Shown here in pieces: positions 25,619 through 34,023 of a stretch of DNA of 64,000 bases. The stretch spans positions 1 through 64,000 of the forward strand of contig NZ_PVNG01000024.1 in NCBI RefSeq assembly GCF_003001935.1, read 5' to 3'. The notes beneath the pieces were generated by a model that had not been told where the DNA came from, made no database searches, and saw only the letters and a program-made list of their open reading frames with translations. The translations under genes were made by a program, and so were the position numbers. Within the stretch, counting starts at the first letter, position 1, and each line of letters begins with the position of its first letter. The stretch is from Nonomuraea fuscirosea (GTDB lineage Bacteria > Actinomycetota > Actinomycetes > Streptosporangiales > Streptosporangiaceae).

Positions 25619-25689
25619 GACCTCATCGTCGGACGGGTGTGCCGCCTGGGGTAGGCGTCCGTTTTTCAAATGACGAACATGCTTGGAGG

Positions 25690-26421
25690 ATGACCGACGA
25701 TGAACCCAGCGATCTGATCCGCAGCGTCTCGCGCGCCCTGCGCGTGCTGGAGGAGGTCTCGCGGGCCGACCGGCCGCTGTCGGTCAAGGTGATAGCCCGC
25801 CGGTGCGGCCTCAACCTGTCCACGTCCTACCATCTGGTCCGCACTCTCTGCTACGAGGGTTATCTGCACCGGCGGCCCGACGGCGACTACATGATCGGCT
25901 CGAAGGTGGCCGAGCGGTTCCACGAGATGCTGGAGGCGTTCGAGCGCCCGCCCCGGGCGGCGGAGGTGCTGCGGCAGCTCGCCGCCGAGTCCGGCCACAC
26001 CGCCTACCTGGCGCAGCTCACCGACGCGCGGCTGGTGGTGGTGGACGTGGCGGAGGGGCCGCGCTCGCCGTGGCTGGAGGACCTCCAGGCGGGCCTGGAG
26101 ACGGCCCCGCACGCCACCGCGCTCGGCAAGGCGCTGCTGCTGTCGCTGCCGCCGCGGATCCGGCAGGGCATCCTCACCGAGTACGGCCTGCGCCGCTTCA
26201 CCGCCGCCACCCCCACCAGCGTCGAGGACGTCGAGGAGGAGCTGGCGCGCTTACGGCCGGGCCAGGTGGTGGAGGAGTACGGGCAGTTCAGGGAGGAGGT
26301 GGCCTGCGCGGGCGCGGTCGTGCCCGGCACGCAGTGGGCGATCGGCATCTCCACCCGCGGCCTGTCCATCCCGGCGCTGGCCCGCGCCCGGCTGCGCGAA
26401 GCGCTGCGTGACCTGACCTGA
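25690..26421 (+). CDS. IclR-family transcriptional regulator
   Basis: The 243-residue protein has an IclR winged helix (SVSRALRVLEEVSRADRPLSVKVIARRCGLNLSTSYHLVRTLCYEGYL) at residues 11-60 and an IclR effector domain (ESGHTAYLAQLTDARLVVVDV, PHATALGKALL, GIRSTRG-like GISTRGLSIPALARARLREAL). The start is ATG at 25690. GGAGG abuts it directly, so a longer start at GTG 25639 cannot be excluded. It is divergent from the MIP18-amidohydrolase pair and is its probable regulator. Confidence 0.88.
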   Translation: MTDDEPSDLIRSVSRALRVLEEVSRADRPLSVKVIARRCGLNLSTSYHLVRTLCYEGYLHRRPDGDYMIGSKVAERFHEMLEAFERPPRAAEVLRQLAAESGHTAYLAQLTDARLVVVDVAEGPRSPWLEDLQAGLETAPHATALGKALLLSLPPRIRQGILTEYGLRRFTAATPTSVEDVEEELARLRPGQVVEEYGQFREEVACAGAVVPGTQWAIGISTRGLSIPALARARLREALRDLT

Positions 26422-26460
26422 TCCGGCGCCGCCTTACGCTTGCTCTGGAGAGGTGCCGAG

Positions 26461-27111
26461 ATGCGAGTGATCTTGTTCGGGGCGACCGGGATGGTCGGGC
26501 GCGGGGTGCTCAGGGAGTGCCTGCTCGACGACCGGGTCACGGCCGTGCTCACGGTCGGCCGGGCCGTGACGGGGGTCACGCATGGCAAGCTGCGCGAGCT
26601 GCGCCACGACGACCTGCTCGACCTGTCCGCCATCGAGGACGAGCTGCGCGGTTACGACGCGTGCTTCTTCTGTCTCGGGGTCTCGTCGGCGGGCATGAAG
26701 GAGCGCGACTACCGGCGCGTCACGTACGACTTCACGCTCTCGGCCGGCCGGACGCTGGCGCGGCTCAACCCCGGCTCGACGTTCGTGTACGTGTCCGGCG
26801 TGGGCACCGACGCCCAGGGCCGGGCCATGTGGGCGCGGGTGAAGGGCGAGACCGAGAACGCCCTGCTGGAGCTGCCCCTGGAGGCGTACATGTTCCGGCC
26901 CGGCTACATCCAGCCGATGTACGGCGTCACCTCGCGCACCCCCTTCTACCGGCTGGCCTACGTGGTGGTGCGGCCGTTCTACCCGGTGCTGCGGCGGCTG
27001 TTCGGCGCGGGGATCACCACGACCGAGCAGATCGGCCAGGCGATGATCACGGTGGCCGAACGAGGCGCCCCCAAGCGGTTCCTCGGCCCCGCCGACATCA
27101 ACGCGCTCTGA
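26461..27111 (+). CDS. NAD(P)-binding epimerase-like protein (extended/atypical SDR)
   Basis: The 216-residue protein begins with the Rossmann motif ILFGATGMVGRGVLREC and has ACFFCLGVSSAGMKERDYRRVTYD, TFVYVSGVGTD and MWARVKGETENALLELPLEAYMFRPGYIQP. This is the NmrA/HTATIP2-like group of small NAD(P)-binding proteins. The catalytic YxxxK is absent in the usual place (RVKGETE stands there), so it may be a redox sensor or a non-classical reductase. Its GAGAGG ribosome site is well placed. The end overlaps the convergent MFS gene by 14 bp. Confidence 0.8.
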   Translation: MRVILFGATGMVGRGVLRECLLDDRVTAVLTVGRAVTGVTHGKLRELRHDDLLDLSAIEDELRGYDACFFCLGVSSAGMKERDYRRVTYDFTLSAGRTLARLNPGSTFVYVSGVGTDAQGRAMWARVKGETENALLELPLEAYMFRPGYIQPMYGVTSRTPFYRLAYVVVRPFYPVLRRLFGAGITTTEQIGQAMITVAERGAPKRFLGPADINAL

Positions 27112-28348
27112 GCGCGGCCGGCGCGAGGGGGACGGCGGCGAGCGAGGCGGCCGCGGCCAGGCCCCACACCGCGGCCCAGGAGGCGTGGGCCAGCACGACG
27201 GGGATGAGCAGTGGAGTGAGGAAGGCCATGGCGAACAACGTGGTCCCGATCAGGCCCAGGGCCGTGCCCGCGCGGCCCGCGCCGGACATCGCGGCGATCT
27301 CGGTGTAGGCCACGCCGTGCCAGGCGTTGGCCAGCAGGCCGCCGAGGGCGAGGGCGGCGACGGTGAGCGGGGTGGGGGCGTCGGTGAGCACCGCCGCCCC
27401 GGCCATCGCGATCCCGGCCAGGACGCCGATGCGGCGCAGGCAGGTGCGGCGGGCACCGCTGCTGTCCCCGGCGCGGTCGGTGCGGCGGCCGGTCCAGATG
27501 CGGGCCGCGCCGCCGCCCAGCTGGGCGATCAGCACGGTGAGACCGGCCAGGGCCGCGCCCGCGCCCTTGACGTCGTGCAGGAAGATCGCGGTGAAGGTGA
27601 GCACGGCGAACTGGGGGACGGTGAGCAGGGCACCGGCCAGAGCGAGCCGCCACACGTCCCATCGACGCAGCGGTGACCTCTGGACGGCGCTCTCCGTGAC
27701 AACGGGGGCGGGCGGGCCGGGCGTCGGCGCGGGTTCGTGCAGCCAGCGCCAGGTGGCGGCGGCGGCGAGCAGGCAGAAGGCGGCGGGAACGGCGTAGACG
27801 GCGCGGAAGCCGTACGCCTGCGCCAGCCAGGGCAGCAGCGCCACCCCGACCGCGCCGCCCGCCGGGATCGCCGTCTGGCGCACGCTCATCGCGAACCCCC
27901 GCTCCCCCTCCCCGAACCAGGTCATGACCGCGCGCCCCGACGCGCCGTTGACGCTGCCGCCGAGCGCGCCCGCGATGGTCAGGCACACCGCCAGCAGCAC
28001 CGTCCCCGCCCCGTCCGCCGGGGTGACGGCCGTGGCCATCACCACCAGCAGCACGCCGGTGGACGTCAGGCCGGTGAGCAGGACGCGCCGGTCGCCGAAG
28101 CGGTCGGTCAGCAGGCCCCAGACGATGTCGGAGACCGCCACGCCGAGCCCGAGACAGGCCAGCGCCAGGCCGAGCGCGCCCGTGGACAGGTGGTAGCCCG
28201 CCCGCATCGAGACGCCGGTGACCGGGATGCCGGAGAACATCGCCGAGAAGCTGCCCTGCGCCCCGACGCCCACGGCCAGCACGACCCACCGGTGCCGGGG
28301 TCCGTACCGGCGCGGCGTCGCTCCTGCGGTCACGGTCGGTACTGCCAT
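27098..28348 (-). CDS. Major facilitator superfamily transporter
   Basis: The 416-residue protein has about 12 membrane segments and MFS motif A variants (GLLTDRFGDRRVLL near residue 80 and a weaker copy, IWTGRRTDRAGD, in the second half). A Pro-rich charged central loop holds EPAPTPGPPAPVVTE. It is divergent from the CGNR zinc-finger gene over a region with two inverted repeats, so it is a likely efflux or uptake pump controlled by that regulator. Starts at ATG 28348, GTG 28351 or TTG 28366 are possible; ATG is preferred. The substrate is unknown. Confidence 0.85.
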   Translation of the reverse strand: MAVPTVTAGATPRRYGPRHRWVVLAVGVGAQGSFSAMFSGIPVTGVSMRAGYHLSTGALGLALACLGLGVAVSDIVWGLLTDRFGDRRVLLTGLTSTGVLLVVMATAVTPADGAGTVLLAVCLTIAGALGGSVNGASGRAVMTWFGEGERGFAMSVRQTAIPAGGAVGVALLPWLAQAYGFRAVYAVPAAFCLLAAAATWRWLHEPAPTPGPPAPVVTESAVQRSPLRRWDVWRLALAGALLTVPQFAVLTFTAIFLHDVKGAGAALAGLTVLIAQLGGGAARIWTGRRTDRAGDSSGARRTCLRRIGVLAGIAMAGAAVLTDAPTPLTVAALALGGLLANAWHGVAYTEIAAMSGAGRAGTALGLIGTTLFAMAFLTPLLIPVVLAHASWAAVWGLAAAASLAAVPLAPAALRAR

Positions 28349-28367
28349 CACCACTGCTCCGCTCAAA

Positions 28368-28429
28368 GTAACCGTCCTTAGCGGTTATCAACCGTGGCAG
28401 CCGCCGAAGTAACTTGTCAACCCGGTTAC
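28368..28429. promoter_or_regulatory. Inverted repeats between MFS and CGNR genes
   Basis: Two inverted repeats with a shared half-site lie in the divergent gap. The first is TAACCG (28369-28374) with CGGTTA (28382-28387). The second is GTAAC (28409-28413) with GTTAC (28425-28429). They are candidate operators for the CGNR protein. Confidence 0.5.
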
Positions 28430-28438
28430 CATGGGGGC

Positions 28439-28972
28439 ATGGACTTCACGTTCGTCAGCGGGAACCTCGGGCTCGACCTGGCCGGCACCGTCGGCGACCG
28501 GCGGGGCGCGCGCGTCGACCTGCTGCCGACGCCCGCGGAGCTGGCCCGCTGGACGGTCGCCGCCGGCCTGCTCGACGTGCCGCCCGCGGCCGGTGACGAC
28601 GACCTGGCCGGGGCGGTGGCGCTGCGTGAGGCGATCTACCGGCTGGCGTCCGCGGCCCGTACGGGGACGGCGTTCGAGGCGGCCGACCGGCGCACGCTCA
28701 ACCTGGCCGCCGCGCCCGCGCCGGCGAGCGTGCTGCTCGGCGAGCACGGCGTGGAGCGCGGCGGCGACCTGGCCGCCGCGCTGTCCAGCGCCGCCCGCTC
28801 CGCCGCCGAGCTGCTGGGCGGGCCGCGGGCGGCGCTGGTCAGGGAGTGCGAGGCCGCTCCCTGCACCCGGCTCTACCTCGACACCTCGCATCGGCGTACG
28901 CGCCGGTGGTGCGACATGCGCCGCTGCGGCAACCGGGCCAAGGCGGCGGCCTTCCGCGCCCGCCACACCTGA
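28439..28972 (+). CDS. CGNR zinc-finger / ABATE-domain regulator
   Basis: The 177-residue protein has an ABATE-type N-terminal region (FVSGNLGLDLAGTVGDRRGARVDLLPTPAELARWTVAAGLLD) and the C-terminal CGNR zinc finger: a first cysteine in CEAAPCTRLYLD, then RRWCDMRRCGNRAKAAAFRAR. This group is found in actinomycetes as stress-linked DNA-binding proteins. The start is ATG at 28439, about 10 nt after the second inverted repeat. It is divergent from the MFS gene, its likely target. Confidence 0.88.
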   Translation: MDFTFVSGNLGLDLAGTVGDRRGARVDLLPTPAELARWTVAAGLLDVPPAAGDDDLAGAVALREAIYRLASAARTGTAFEAADRRTLNLAAAPAPASVLLGEHGVERGGDLAAALSSAARSAAELLGGPRAALVRECEAAPCTRLYLDTSHRRTRRWCDMRRCGNRAKAAAFRARHT

Positions 28973-29099
28973 CCGCCCCACCTCTGTAAGAGCCGGACGC
29001 TCGCCGCGGATCTGCCCGGCGGGGCCGGGTGTGCCCGATGATGGAATACCTGGGCGAGCCCGGGCGCTACGGTAGTCGTCAAATATTCAACAGTCATGG

Positions 29100-30206
29100 A
29101 TGGTGACTAAAGTGCAGTTCGGCATCTTCAGCGTGGGCGACGTCACCACGGATCCCACCACCGGCAGGACCCCGACCGAGCACGAGCGGATCAAGGCGAT
29201 GGTGACGATCGCGCTCAAGGCCGAAGAGGTCGGGCTCGACGTCTTCGCGACGGGCGAGCACCACAACCCGCCCTTCGTGCCGTCCTCCCCCACCACCATG
29301 CTGGGCTACATCGCGGCCAGGACCGAGCGGCTCCAGCTGTCGACCGCCACGACGCTGATCACGACCAACGACCCGGTGAAGATCGCCGAGGACTTCGCGA
29401 TGCTGCAGCACCTGGCCGACGGCCGGGTGGACCTCATGCTGGGCCGGGGCAACACCGGGCCGGTCTACCCGTGGTTCGGCCAGGACATCAGGCAGGGCAT
29501 CCCGCTGGCCATCGAGAACTACGCGCTGCTGCACCGGCTCTGGCGTGAGGACGTCGTGGACTGGGAGGGCCGCTTCCGCACCCCGCTGCAGGGCTTCACC
29601 AGCACGCCGCGCCCGCTGGACGGGGTGGCGCCGTTCGTCTGGCACGGCTCCATCCGCAGCCCCGAGATCGCCGAGCAGGCCGCCTACTACGGCGACGGCT
29701 TCTTCGCCAACAACATCTTCTGGCCGAAGGAGCACTTCATCCGCCTGATCAGCCTCTACCGGCAGCGGTACGCCCACTACGGGCACGGCACCCCGGAGCA
29801 GGCCGTGGTCGGGCTGGGCGGCCAGGTGTTCATCCGCAAGAACTCCCAGGACGCGATCCGCGAGTTCCGCCCCTACTTCGACGTCGCCCCCGTGTACGGC
29901 CACGGCCCCTCGCTGGAGGAGTTCATGGCCGAGACCCCGCTCACGGTGGGCAGCCCGCAGCAGGTCATCGACAGGACACTGGAGTTCAGGGAGTACTTCG
30001 GCGACTACCAGCGCCAGCTGTTCCTGATGGACCACGCGGGCCTGCCGCTGAAGACCGTGCTGGAGCAGCTCGACCTGCTCGGCGAGGAGGTCGTGCCCGT
30101 GCTGCGCGCGGAGTTCGCCAAGAACCGGCCGGCCGAGGTGCCCGGGGCGCCGACGCACGCGTCCCTGCTCGCCGCCAAGAACGAGGCCGAGCCCGTCGGC
30201 GCCTGA
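29100..30206 (+). CDS. LLM-class flavin monooxygenase (CE1758-like)
   Basis: The 368-residue luciferase-like protein has VQFGIFSVGDV at the start, GLDVFATGEHHNPPFVPSSP, LQLSTATTLITTNDPVKIAEDFA, LADGRVDLMLGRGNTGPVYPWFG and a C-terminal region PLTVGSPQQVIDRTLEF. This fits the CE1758 group of FMN-dependent luciferase-like monooxygenases. The next gene is a CE1759-type FMN reductase, so the two should form a two-component monooxygenase. The start is ATG at 29100. No substrate can be named. Confidence 0.85.
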   Translation: MVTKVQFGIFSVGDVTTDPTTGRTPTEHERIKAMVTIALKAEEVGLDVFATGEHHNPPFVPSSPTTMLGYIAARTERLQLSTATTLITTNDPVKIAEDFAMLQHLADGRVDLMLGRGNTGPVYPWFGQDIRQGIPLAIENYALLHRLWREDVVDWEGRFRTPLQGFTSTPRPLDGVAPFVWHGSIRSPEIAEQAAYYGDGFFANNIFWPKEHFIRLISLYRQRYAHYGHGTPEQAVVGLGGQVFIRKNSQDAIREFRPYFDVAPVYGHGPSLEEFMAETPLTVGSPQQVIDRTLEFREYFGDYQRQLFLMDHAGLPLKTVLEQLDLLGEEVVPVLRAEFAKNRPAEVPGAPTHASLLAAKNEAEPVGA

Positions 30207-30253
30207 CAGGCCCCAGCCCGCTGACATCCTGATTTTCCTGGAAAGGAGCATCC

Positions 30254-30934
30254 ATGAAGCTCGCCGTCGTCACGGCCGGGCTCACCCAGCCCTCCTCCAC
30301 CCGCCTGCTCGCCGACCGCCTGGCCGAGGCGGTCACCCACCGGACGGCGACGGCGACCGGGACCGGGACCCGGACGGGGACAGAGAACGGGACCGGAACC
30401 GAGACCGAGAGCGGGACCGAGGTCCGCGTGATCGAGCTGCGTGACCTGGCCGTCGACATCGCCAACAACTTCGTCACCGGCTTCCCGAACGGCAGGCTGC
30501 GCGAGGCCATCGCCGCCGTGACGGAGGCCGACGGGCTCATCGCGGTCACGCCGATCTTCAGCGGCTCCTACAGCGGCCTGTTCAAGTCGTTCTTCGACGT
30601 GCTGGACAACACCGCGCTGACGGGCAAGCCGGTGCTCATCGCAGCCACCGGCGGCACCGCCCGGCACTCGCTGGCGCTGGAGCACGCGTTGCGGCCGCTG
30701 TTCGCGTACCTGCGCGCGGTGGTCGTCCCGACCGCCGTGTACGCGGCCTCGGAGGACTGGGGCTGCGGCCAGGACGCGTTCACCGACGGCCTGGGCGAGC
30801 GCATCGGCCGCGCCGCCGACGAGCTGGCCGGCCTGCTCACGCACCGCGCGCCCGGCGCGCGGCGGGACGAGGGGGACGAGGAGCAGGTCGTGCCGTTCGA
30901 ACAGCAACTCGCGGCCCTGCGCCCCGTGGAGTAG
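30254..30934 (+). CDS. NADPH-dependent FMN reductase (CE1759-like)
   Basis: The 226-residue flavodoxin-like reductase has LAVVTAGLTQPSSTRLLADRL at the N-terminus, then RELRDLAVDIANNFVTGFP-type sequence, VTPIFSGSYSGLFKSFFDVLD and AATGGTARHSLALEHALRPLFAYL. It should supply reduced FMN to the preceding monooxygenase. Residues about 31-56 are a Thr/Gly/Glu run encoded by GGGACC-like repeats (about 30345-30420), absent from relatives. AGGAG sits 6 nt before the ATG. Confidence 0.85.
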   Translation: MKLAVVTAGLTQPSSTRLLADRLAEAVTHRTATATGTGTRTGTENGTGTETESGTEVRVIELRDLAVDIANNFVTGFPNGRLREAIAAVTEADGLIAVTPIFSGSYSGLFKSFFDVLDNTALTGKPVLIAATGGTARHSLALEHALRPLFAYLRAVVVPTAVYAASEDWGCGQDAFTDGLGERIGRAADELAGLLTHRAPGARRDEGDEEQVVPFEQQLAALRPVE

Positions 30935-30944
30935 TTTCTCCCCC

Positions 30945-31724
30945 GTGATCACCGCCGCCCTCGTGGCCCTCTCCCTCACCCTGAGCGGTGTCCCCGCCAC
31001 TGCCGCCCCGGCGGCCGGCCTGGCAGGGGCGCACAAGAAGGACATCGCCATGCGGCTGGTGTCCAGTGCGGAGAACTCCTCGCTCGACTGGAAGGCTCAG
31101 TACGGCTACATCGAGGACATCAAGGACGATCGCGGCTACACGGCCGGCATCATCGGCTTCTGCTCGGGCACCGGCGACATGCTGAAGCTGGTCGAGCTCT
31201 ACACCAGGCGCAAACCCGGCAACGTGCTGGCGAAATACCTGCCCGCGCTGCGCAGGGTCGACGGCACCGCCTCGCTGAAGGGCCTGGCCCCGCGCTTCCC
31301 CGCCGACTGGCGCAGGGCGGCCGAGGATCCCGTCTTCCAGCGGGCCCAGAACGACGAGCGCGACCGGGTCTACTTCGACCCGGCCGTCCGCCGGGCCAAG
31401 AAGGACGGGCTGCGGGCGCTCGGCCAGTTCGTCTACTACGACGCCATGGTCATGCACGGGCCCGGCTCCGACCGGCTCAGCTTCGGCGGCATCAGGAAGG
31501 CCGCGCTGGCCAAGGCCAGGCCGCCGGCGCGGGGCGGGAACGAGGTCACGTACCTGAACGCGTTCCTCGACGCGCGCAAGGCGGCGATGCGGGCCGAGGA
31601 GGCCCACGAGGACACGACCCGGGTCGACACGATGCAGCGGGTGTTCCTGAAGAACCGCAACCTCGACCTCAGGCCGCCGCTGACCTGGAAGGTCTACGGC
31701 GACCGCTACACGATCAAGAAGTGA
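30945..31724 (+). CDS. csn: Secreted chitosanase, glycoside hydrolase family 46
   Basis: The 259-residue protein has a signal peptide (to about residue 22, ATA-A) and a full GH46 domain very close to the Streptomyces N174 enzyme. The catalytic acid is E43 (SSAENSSLDW) and the catalytic base D61 (IEDIKDDRGYTAG); GFCSGTGDML, QNDERDRVYFDPAV and KNRNLDLRPPLTWKVYG also match. It endo-hydrolyses chitosan outside the cell. The start is GTG at 30945, only 10 bp after the FMN reductase gene; a functional link is not obvious. A hairpin follows. Confidence 0.95.
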   Translation: MITAALVALSLTLSGVPATAAPAAGLAGAHKKDIAMRLVSSAENSSLDWKAQYGYIEDIKDDRGYTAGIIGFCSGTGDMLKLVELYTRRKPGNVLAKYLPALRRVDGTASLKGLAPRFPADWRRAAEDPVFQRAQNDERDRVYFDPAVRRAKKDGLRALGQFVYYDAMVMHGPGSDRLSFGGIRKAALAKARPPARGGNEVTYLNAFLDARKAAMRAEEAHEDTTRVDTMQRVFLKNRNLDLRPPLTWKVYGDRYTIKK

Positions 31725-31751
31725 GGACGCGCCCCCTCGGGAGGCGCGTCC
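31725..31751. terminator. Terminator between convergent genes
   Basis: The 9-bp stem GGACGCGCC / GGCGCGTCC with further CCC/GGG pairing inside lies right after the chitosanase stop and before the end of the minus-strand propeller gene. Confidence 0.7.
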
Positions 31752-31766
31752 ACACCTGGAGCGGGG

Positions 31767-32675
31767 TCAGCGCTTGACGGCGACCACGTCGTACGGCGTG
31801 TCGGGCGTCGGAGTGGTGCTGAAGCGGGCGTTGGGCAGGTAGAGGCGGTGGCCGTGGGCGGCGACCGTGGTGGGGATGTCGAACTCGGGGTGGGTCAGAC
31901 GCTTGACGATCTTGCCTGACGAGCCGTCGCGCGACAGGCCGACGACGGCGATCGTGTTGTCACGGTTCAGCACGGCGTACAGGGTGCGGCCGGACAGCAG
32001 CAGGCCGTCGCCGTTGACCAGCGAGTCCCCGCCCAGGTTCACCTCGGTGGTGACGCCGGAGGAGGGGTTCACCTCGAACAGCTTGCCGGTGTTGGACTGC
32101 ACGATCAGCAGCGAACGCCGGTCGGGGCTGGGGGCGATGCCGTTGGCGTTGATGCCGGTCCCGTACGCGATGGCGCCGGTGAGCGGGATCGTGTCGAAGC
32201 CGTCGGGCAGCGCGCCGCCCCGGCCGAGCCGCAGCTTGTACAGCACCGCGTTGGAGGAGTCGGTGAAGTAGGCGGCGCGCCCGACGAGGACGACGTCGTT
32301 GACGAACGACGTCCCGGTGGCGAACTGGTACGACTTGAGCACCCGCCCGGTGCGCAGGTCGACCACCCGCGCGTTGCCGGCGTTGCCGCCGGCCACGAAC
32401 AGCCTGCGCCCGTCGGTCTTCAGCCCGAGCGACGGCGTGCCCGGTCCCTTGCTGATGACGGACCCCTTGCCGGTACGCAGGTCGGCCCGGTAGATGTCGC
32501 CGGTGGCGCGGGAGCCGAAGTAGGCGTGGGGGCCAGGCCCGATCTCGATGCCCTCCGGCTGGAACCCGTTCGGCAGCGGGAACGTGTCGGGCTTCGAGGC
32601 GGCCTGCGCCGGCACGCTGCCGAGCAGGACCAGGATGAGGGCGCTGAGTGCGGTCTTCAGGATCGCGGATCTCAT
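31767..32675 (-). CDS. Secreted SMP-30/gluconolactonase-like beta-propeller protein
   Basis: The 302-residue protein has a signal peptide (ILKTALSALILVLLGSVPAQAA) and a six-bladed propeller look: PNGFQPEGIEIGPGPHAYFGSRATGDIYRADL, FVNDVVLVGRAAYFTDSSNAVLY, ANGIAPSPDRRSLLIVQSNTGKLFEV, LVNGDGLLLSGRTLYAVLN, IPTTVAAHGHRLYLPNARF. Relatives include SMP-30/Cu2+-binding and superoxide-dismutase-like propellers of actinomycetes. The start is ATG at 32675, preferred because the signal peptide begins there. The enzymatic role is not known. Confidence 0.78.
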   Translation of the reverse strand: MRSAILKTALSALILVLLGSVPAQAASKPDTFPLPNGFQPEGIEIGPGPHAYFGSRATGDIYRADLRTGKGSVISKGPGTPSLGLKTDGRRLFVAGGNAGNARVVDLRTGRVLKSYQFATGTSFVNDVVLVGRAAYFTDSSNAVLYKLRLGRGGALPDGFDTIPLTGAIAYGTGINANGIAPSPDRRSLLIVQSNTGKLFEVNPSSGVTTEVNLGGDSLVNGDGLLLSGRTLYAVLNRDNTIAVVGLSRDGSSGKIVKRLTHPEFDIPTTVAAHGHRLYLPNARFSTTPTPDTPYDVVAVKR

Positions 32676-32837
32676 GCGGCCCACGATGCCCAAGGGGCTG
32701 GGCCCGGCAAAGACCCACGACCGGCTTCTCACACATTTCTCAGAAATGTCCGGGCGCAGGACCGGTTACGGACCGGCACCCCCGCTGGAGTGACCCAGCG
32801 AGTAGGTTGGGACAGAGCCAAACAAACGGGGTGAGTC

Positions 32838-33389
32838 ATGTCAAACGGTACCCGTCACGCTCTGGGAGTGGTCGCGGGGCTGCTCCTTCCTCCCCTGGCC
32901 GCCGCCGGCCTCTGGTACGGCATCGGCGAACTGTCCCTCCAGCTCGCCCAGACCTTGCGGCTCTCGTGGATCGCGCTGGGGGTGCTCGTCGCGACGGGGA
33001 TCCTGCTCGCCCTCCTGATCGGATCCCGCCTGTCGCCCGTCGCCTCGCTGCTGGGCGGGCTCGCGTTCGTCGCGGTGGGCGCCCTGCCGTTCGTGGAGCT
33101 GACGACCGGTGCCCGGCTGCTCCCCAGCGACCTGCTGCCCAACCCCATGAGGTCGGGTTTCCAGACGCTGAGCTACTCGGGGCTGCACCTGGTGCTCGGC
33201 GTGGCGCTGCTGGTCGCGTCGGTGTTCCCGTCGCGGTGGCGGGGACGGCACCGCCCCGAGTACCCGGCCCAGGTGGGCTACGAGGGGGCGTGGGAGCCGG
33301 CCCAGTCGCCGGCCCAATCCCCGTACCTGCCGCCGCAGCCACCGCATCAGGGACCCGAGGACGCCACGCGGCCGATGTACCGCGAGTGA
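32838..33389 (+). CDS. Actinobacterial membrane protein with Pro-rich tail
   Basis: I do not recognise a named family. The 183-residue protein has four membrane segments (VVAGLLLPPLAAAGLWYGI, IALGVLVATGILLALLI, VASLLGGLAFVAVGALPF, LHLVLGVALLVASVF) and a C-terminal cytoplasmic tail rich in Pro/Gln/Ser with a PAQSPAQSPYLPPQPP stretch. It sits just upstream of fchA-folD on the same strand but 28 bp apart. A function cannot be given. Confidence 0.7.
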   Translation: MSNGTRHALGVVAGLLLPPLAAAGLWYGIGELSLQLAQTLRLSWIALGVLVATGILLALLIGSRLSPVASLLGGLAFVAVGALPFVELTTGARLLPSDLLPNPMRSGFQTLSYSGLHLVLGVALLVASVFPSRWRGRHRPEYPAQVGYEGAWEPAQSPAQSPYLPPQPPHQGPEDATRPMYRE

Positions 33390-33417
33390 ACCGCGGGCGG
33401 CCTGGCAGAATGCCGCC

Positions 33418-34023
33418 ATGCGCGACTTGACGATCGTCGACTTCCTGTCCGAACTCGCCGACCGGGTGCCCGCGCCCGGCGGGGGCGCCACGGCGGCCCT
33501 GCACGCGGCGCAGGCCGCCGCCCTGCTCGGCATGGTGGCCCGCTACACCACCGGGGAGAGGTACACCGCCCACGCCGAGACGGTCGTCGCCGTGATCGCC
33601 GAGACCGACACGCTGCGGGCGCGGGCATTGAAGCTCGCCGAGGAGGACGCGGCGGCGTTCACCGCGGTCACCGACGCCTACCGGCTGCCCAAGGGCGAGG
33701 AGCGCAGCGGCGCCATCGCCAGGGCCCTGGCCGGCGCCGCCGAGCCGCCCGCCCGGGTGGTCGAGGCCGCCGCGCGGGTGGTCGAGCTGTGCGAGCTGCT
33801 GCTGCCGATCTGCAACCGCAACGTGGTCACCGACGTGGCCGCCGCCGCCGAGGCCGCCCGCGCCGCGCTCACCACGGGCCGGGTCAACGTGGAGGTCAAC
33901 CTGGGCGGCGTACAGGACGAACGGCTACGCGCGGAGCTGAACATCCGCCTGTCCGGCGTCGACGCGGCCGTGGCCAGGGCAGACTGGGTGACCGCAGAGG
34001 TACGCGAGGAGATCAAGCCGTGA
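33418..34023 (+). CDS. fchA: Cyclodeaminase/cyclohydrolase FchA family
   Basis: The 201-residue, all-helical protein matches formimino-THF cyclodeaminase / methenyl-THF cyclohydrolase: TIVDFLSELADRVPAPGGGATAAL, AAALLGMVARYT, EDAAAFTAVTDAYRLPKG, CNRNVVTDVAAAAEAARAALTTGRVNVEVNL. It acts on the 5,10-methenyl-THF/5-formimino-THF node of one-carbon metabolism. The next gene, folD, starts inside its stop (GTGA), so the pair is translationally coupled. The FolD partner lacks the catalytic lysine for its cyclohydrolase step, which points to FchA as the cyclohydrolase here. Confidence 0.85.
   Translation: MRDLTIVDFLSELADRVPAPGGGATAALHAAQAAALLGMVARYTTGERYTAHAETVVAVIAETDTLRARALKLAEEDAAAFTAVTDAYRLPKGEERSGAIARALAGAAEPPARVVEAAARVVELCELLLPICNRNVVTDVAAAAEAARAALTTGRVNVEVNLGGVQDERLRAELNIRLSGVDAAVARADWVTAEVREEIKP

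Noticed and set aside
29100-31724. A single pathway joining the monooxygenase pair to the chitosanase
   Set aside because: The genes are close, but chitosan hydrolysis and flavin monooxygenation have no evident link, so shared strand and short spacing are the only support.
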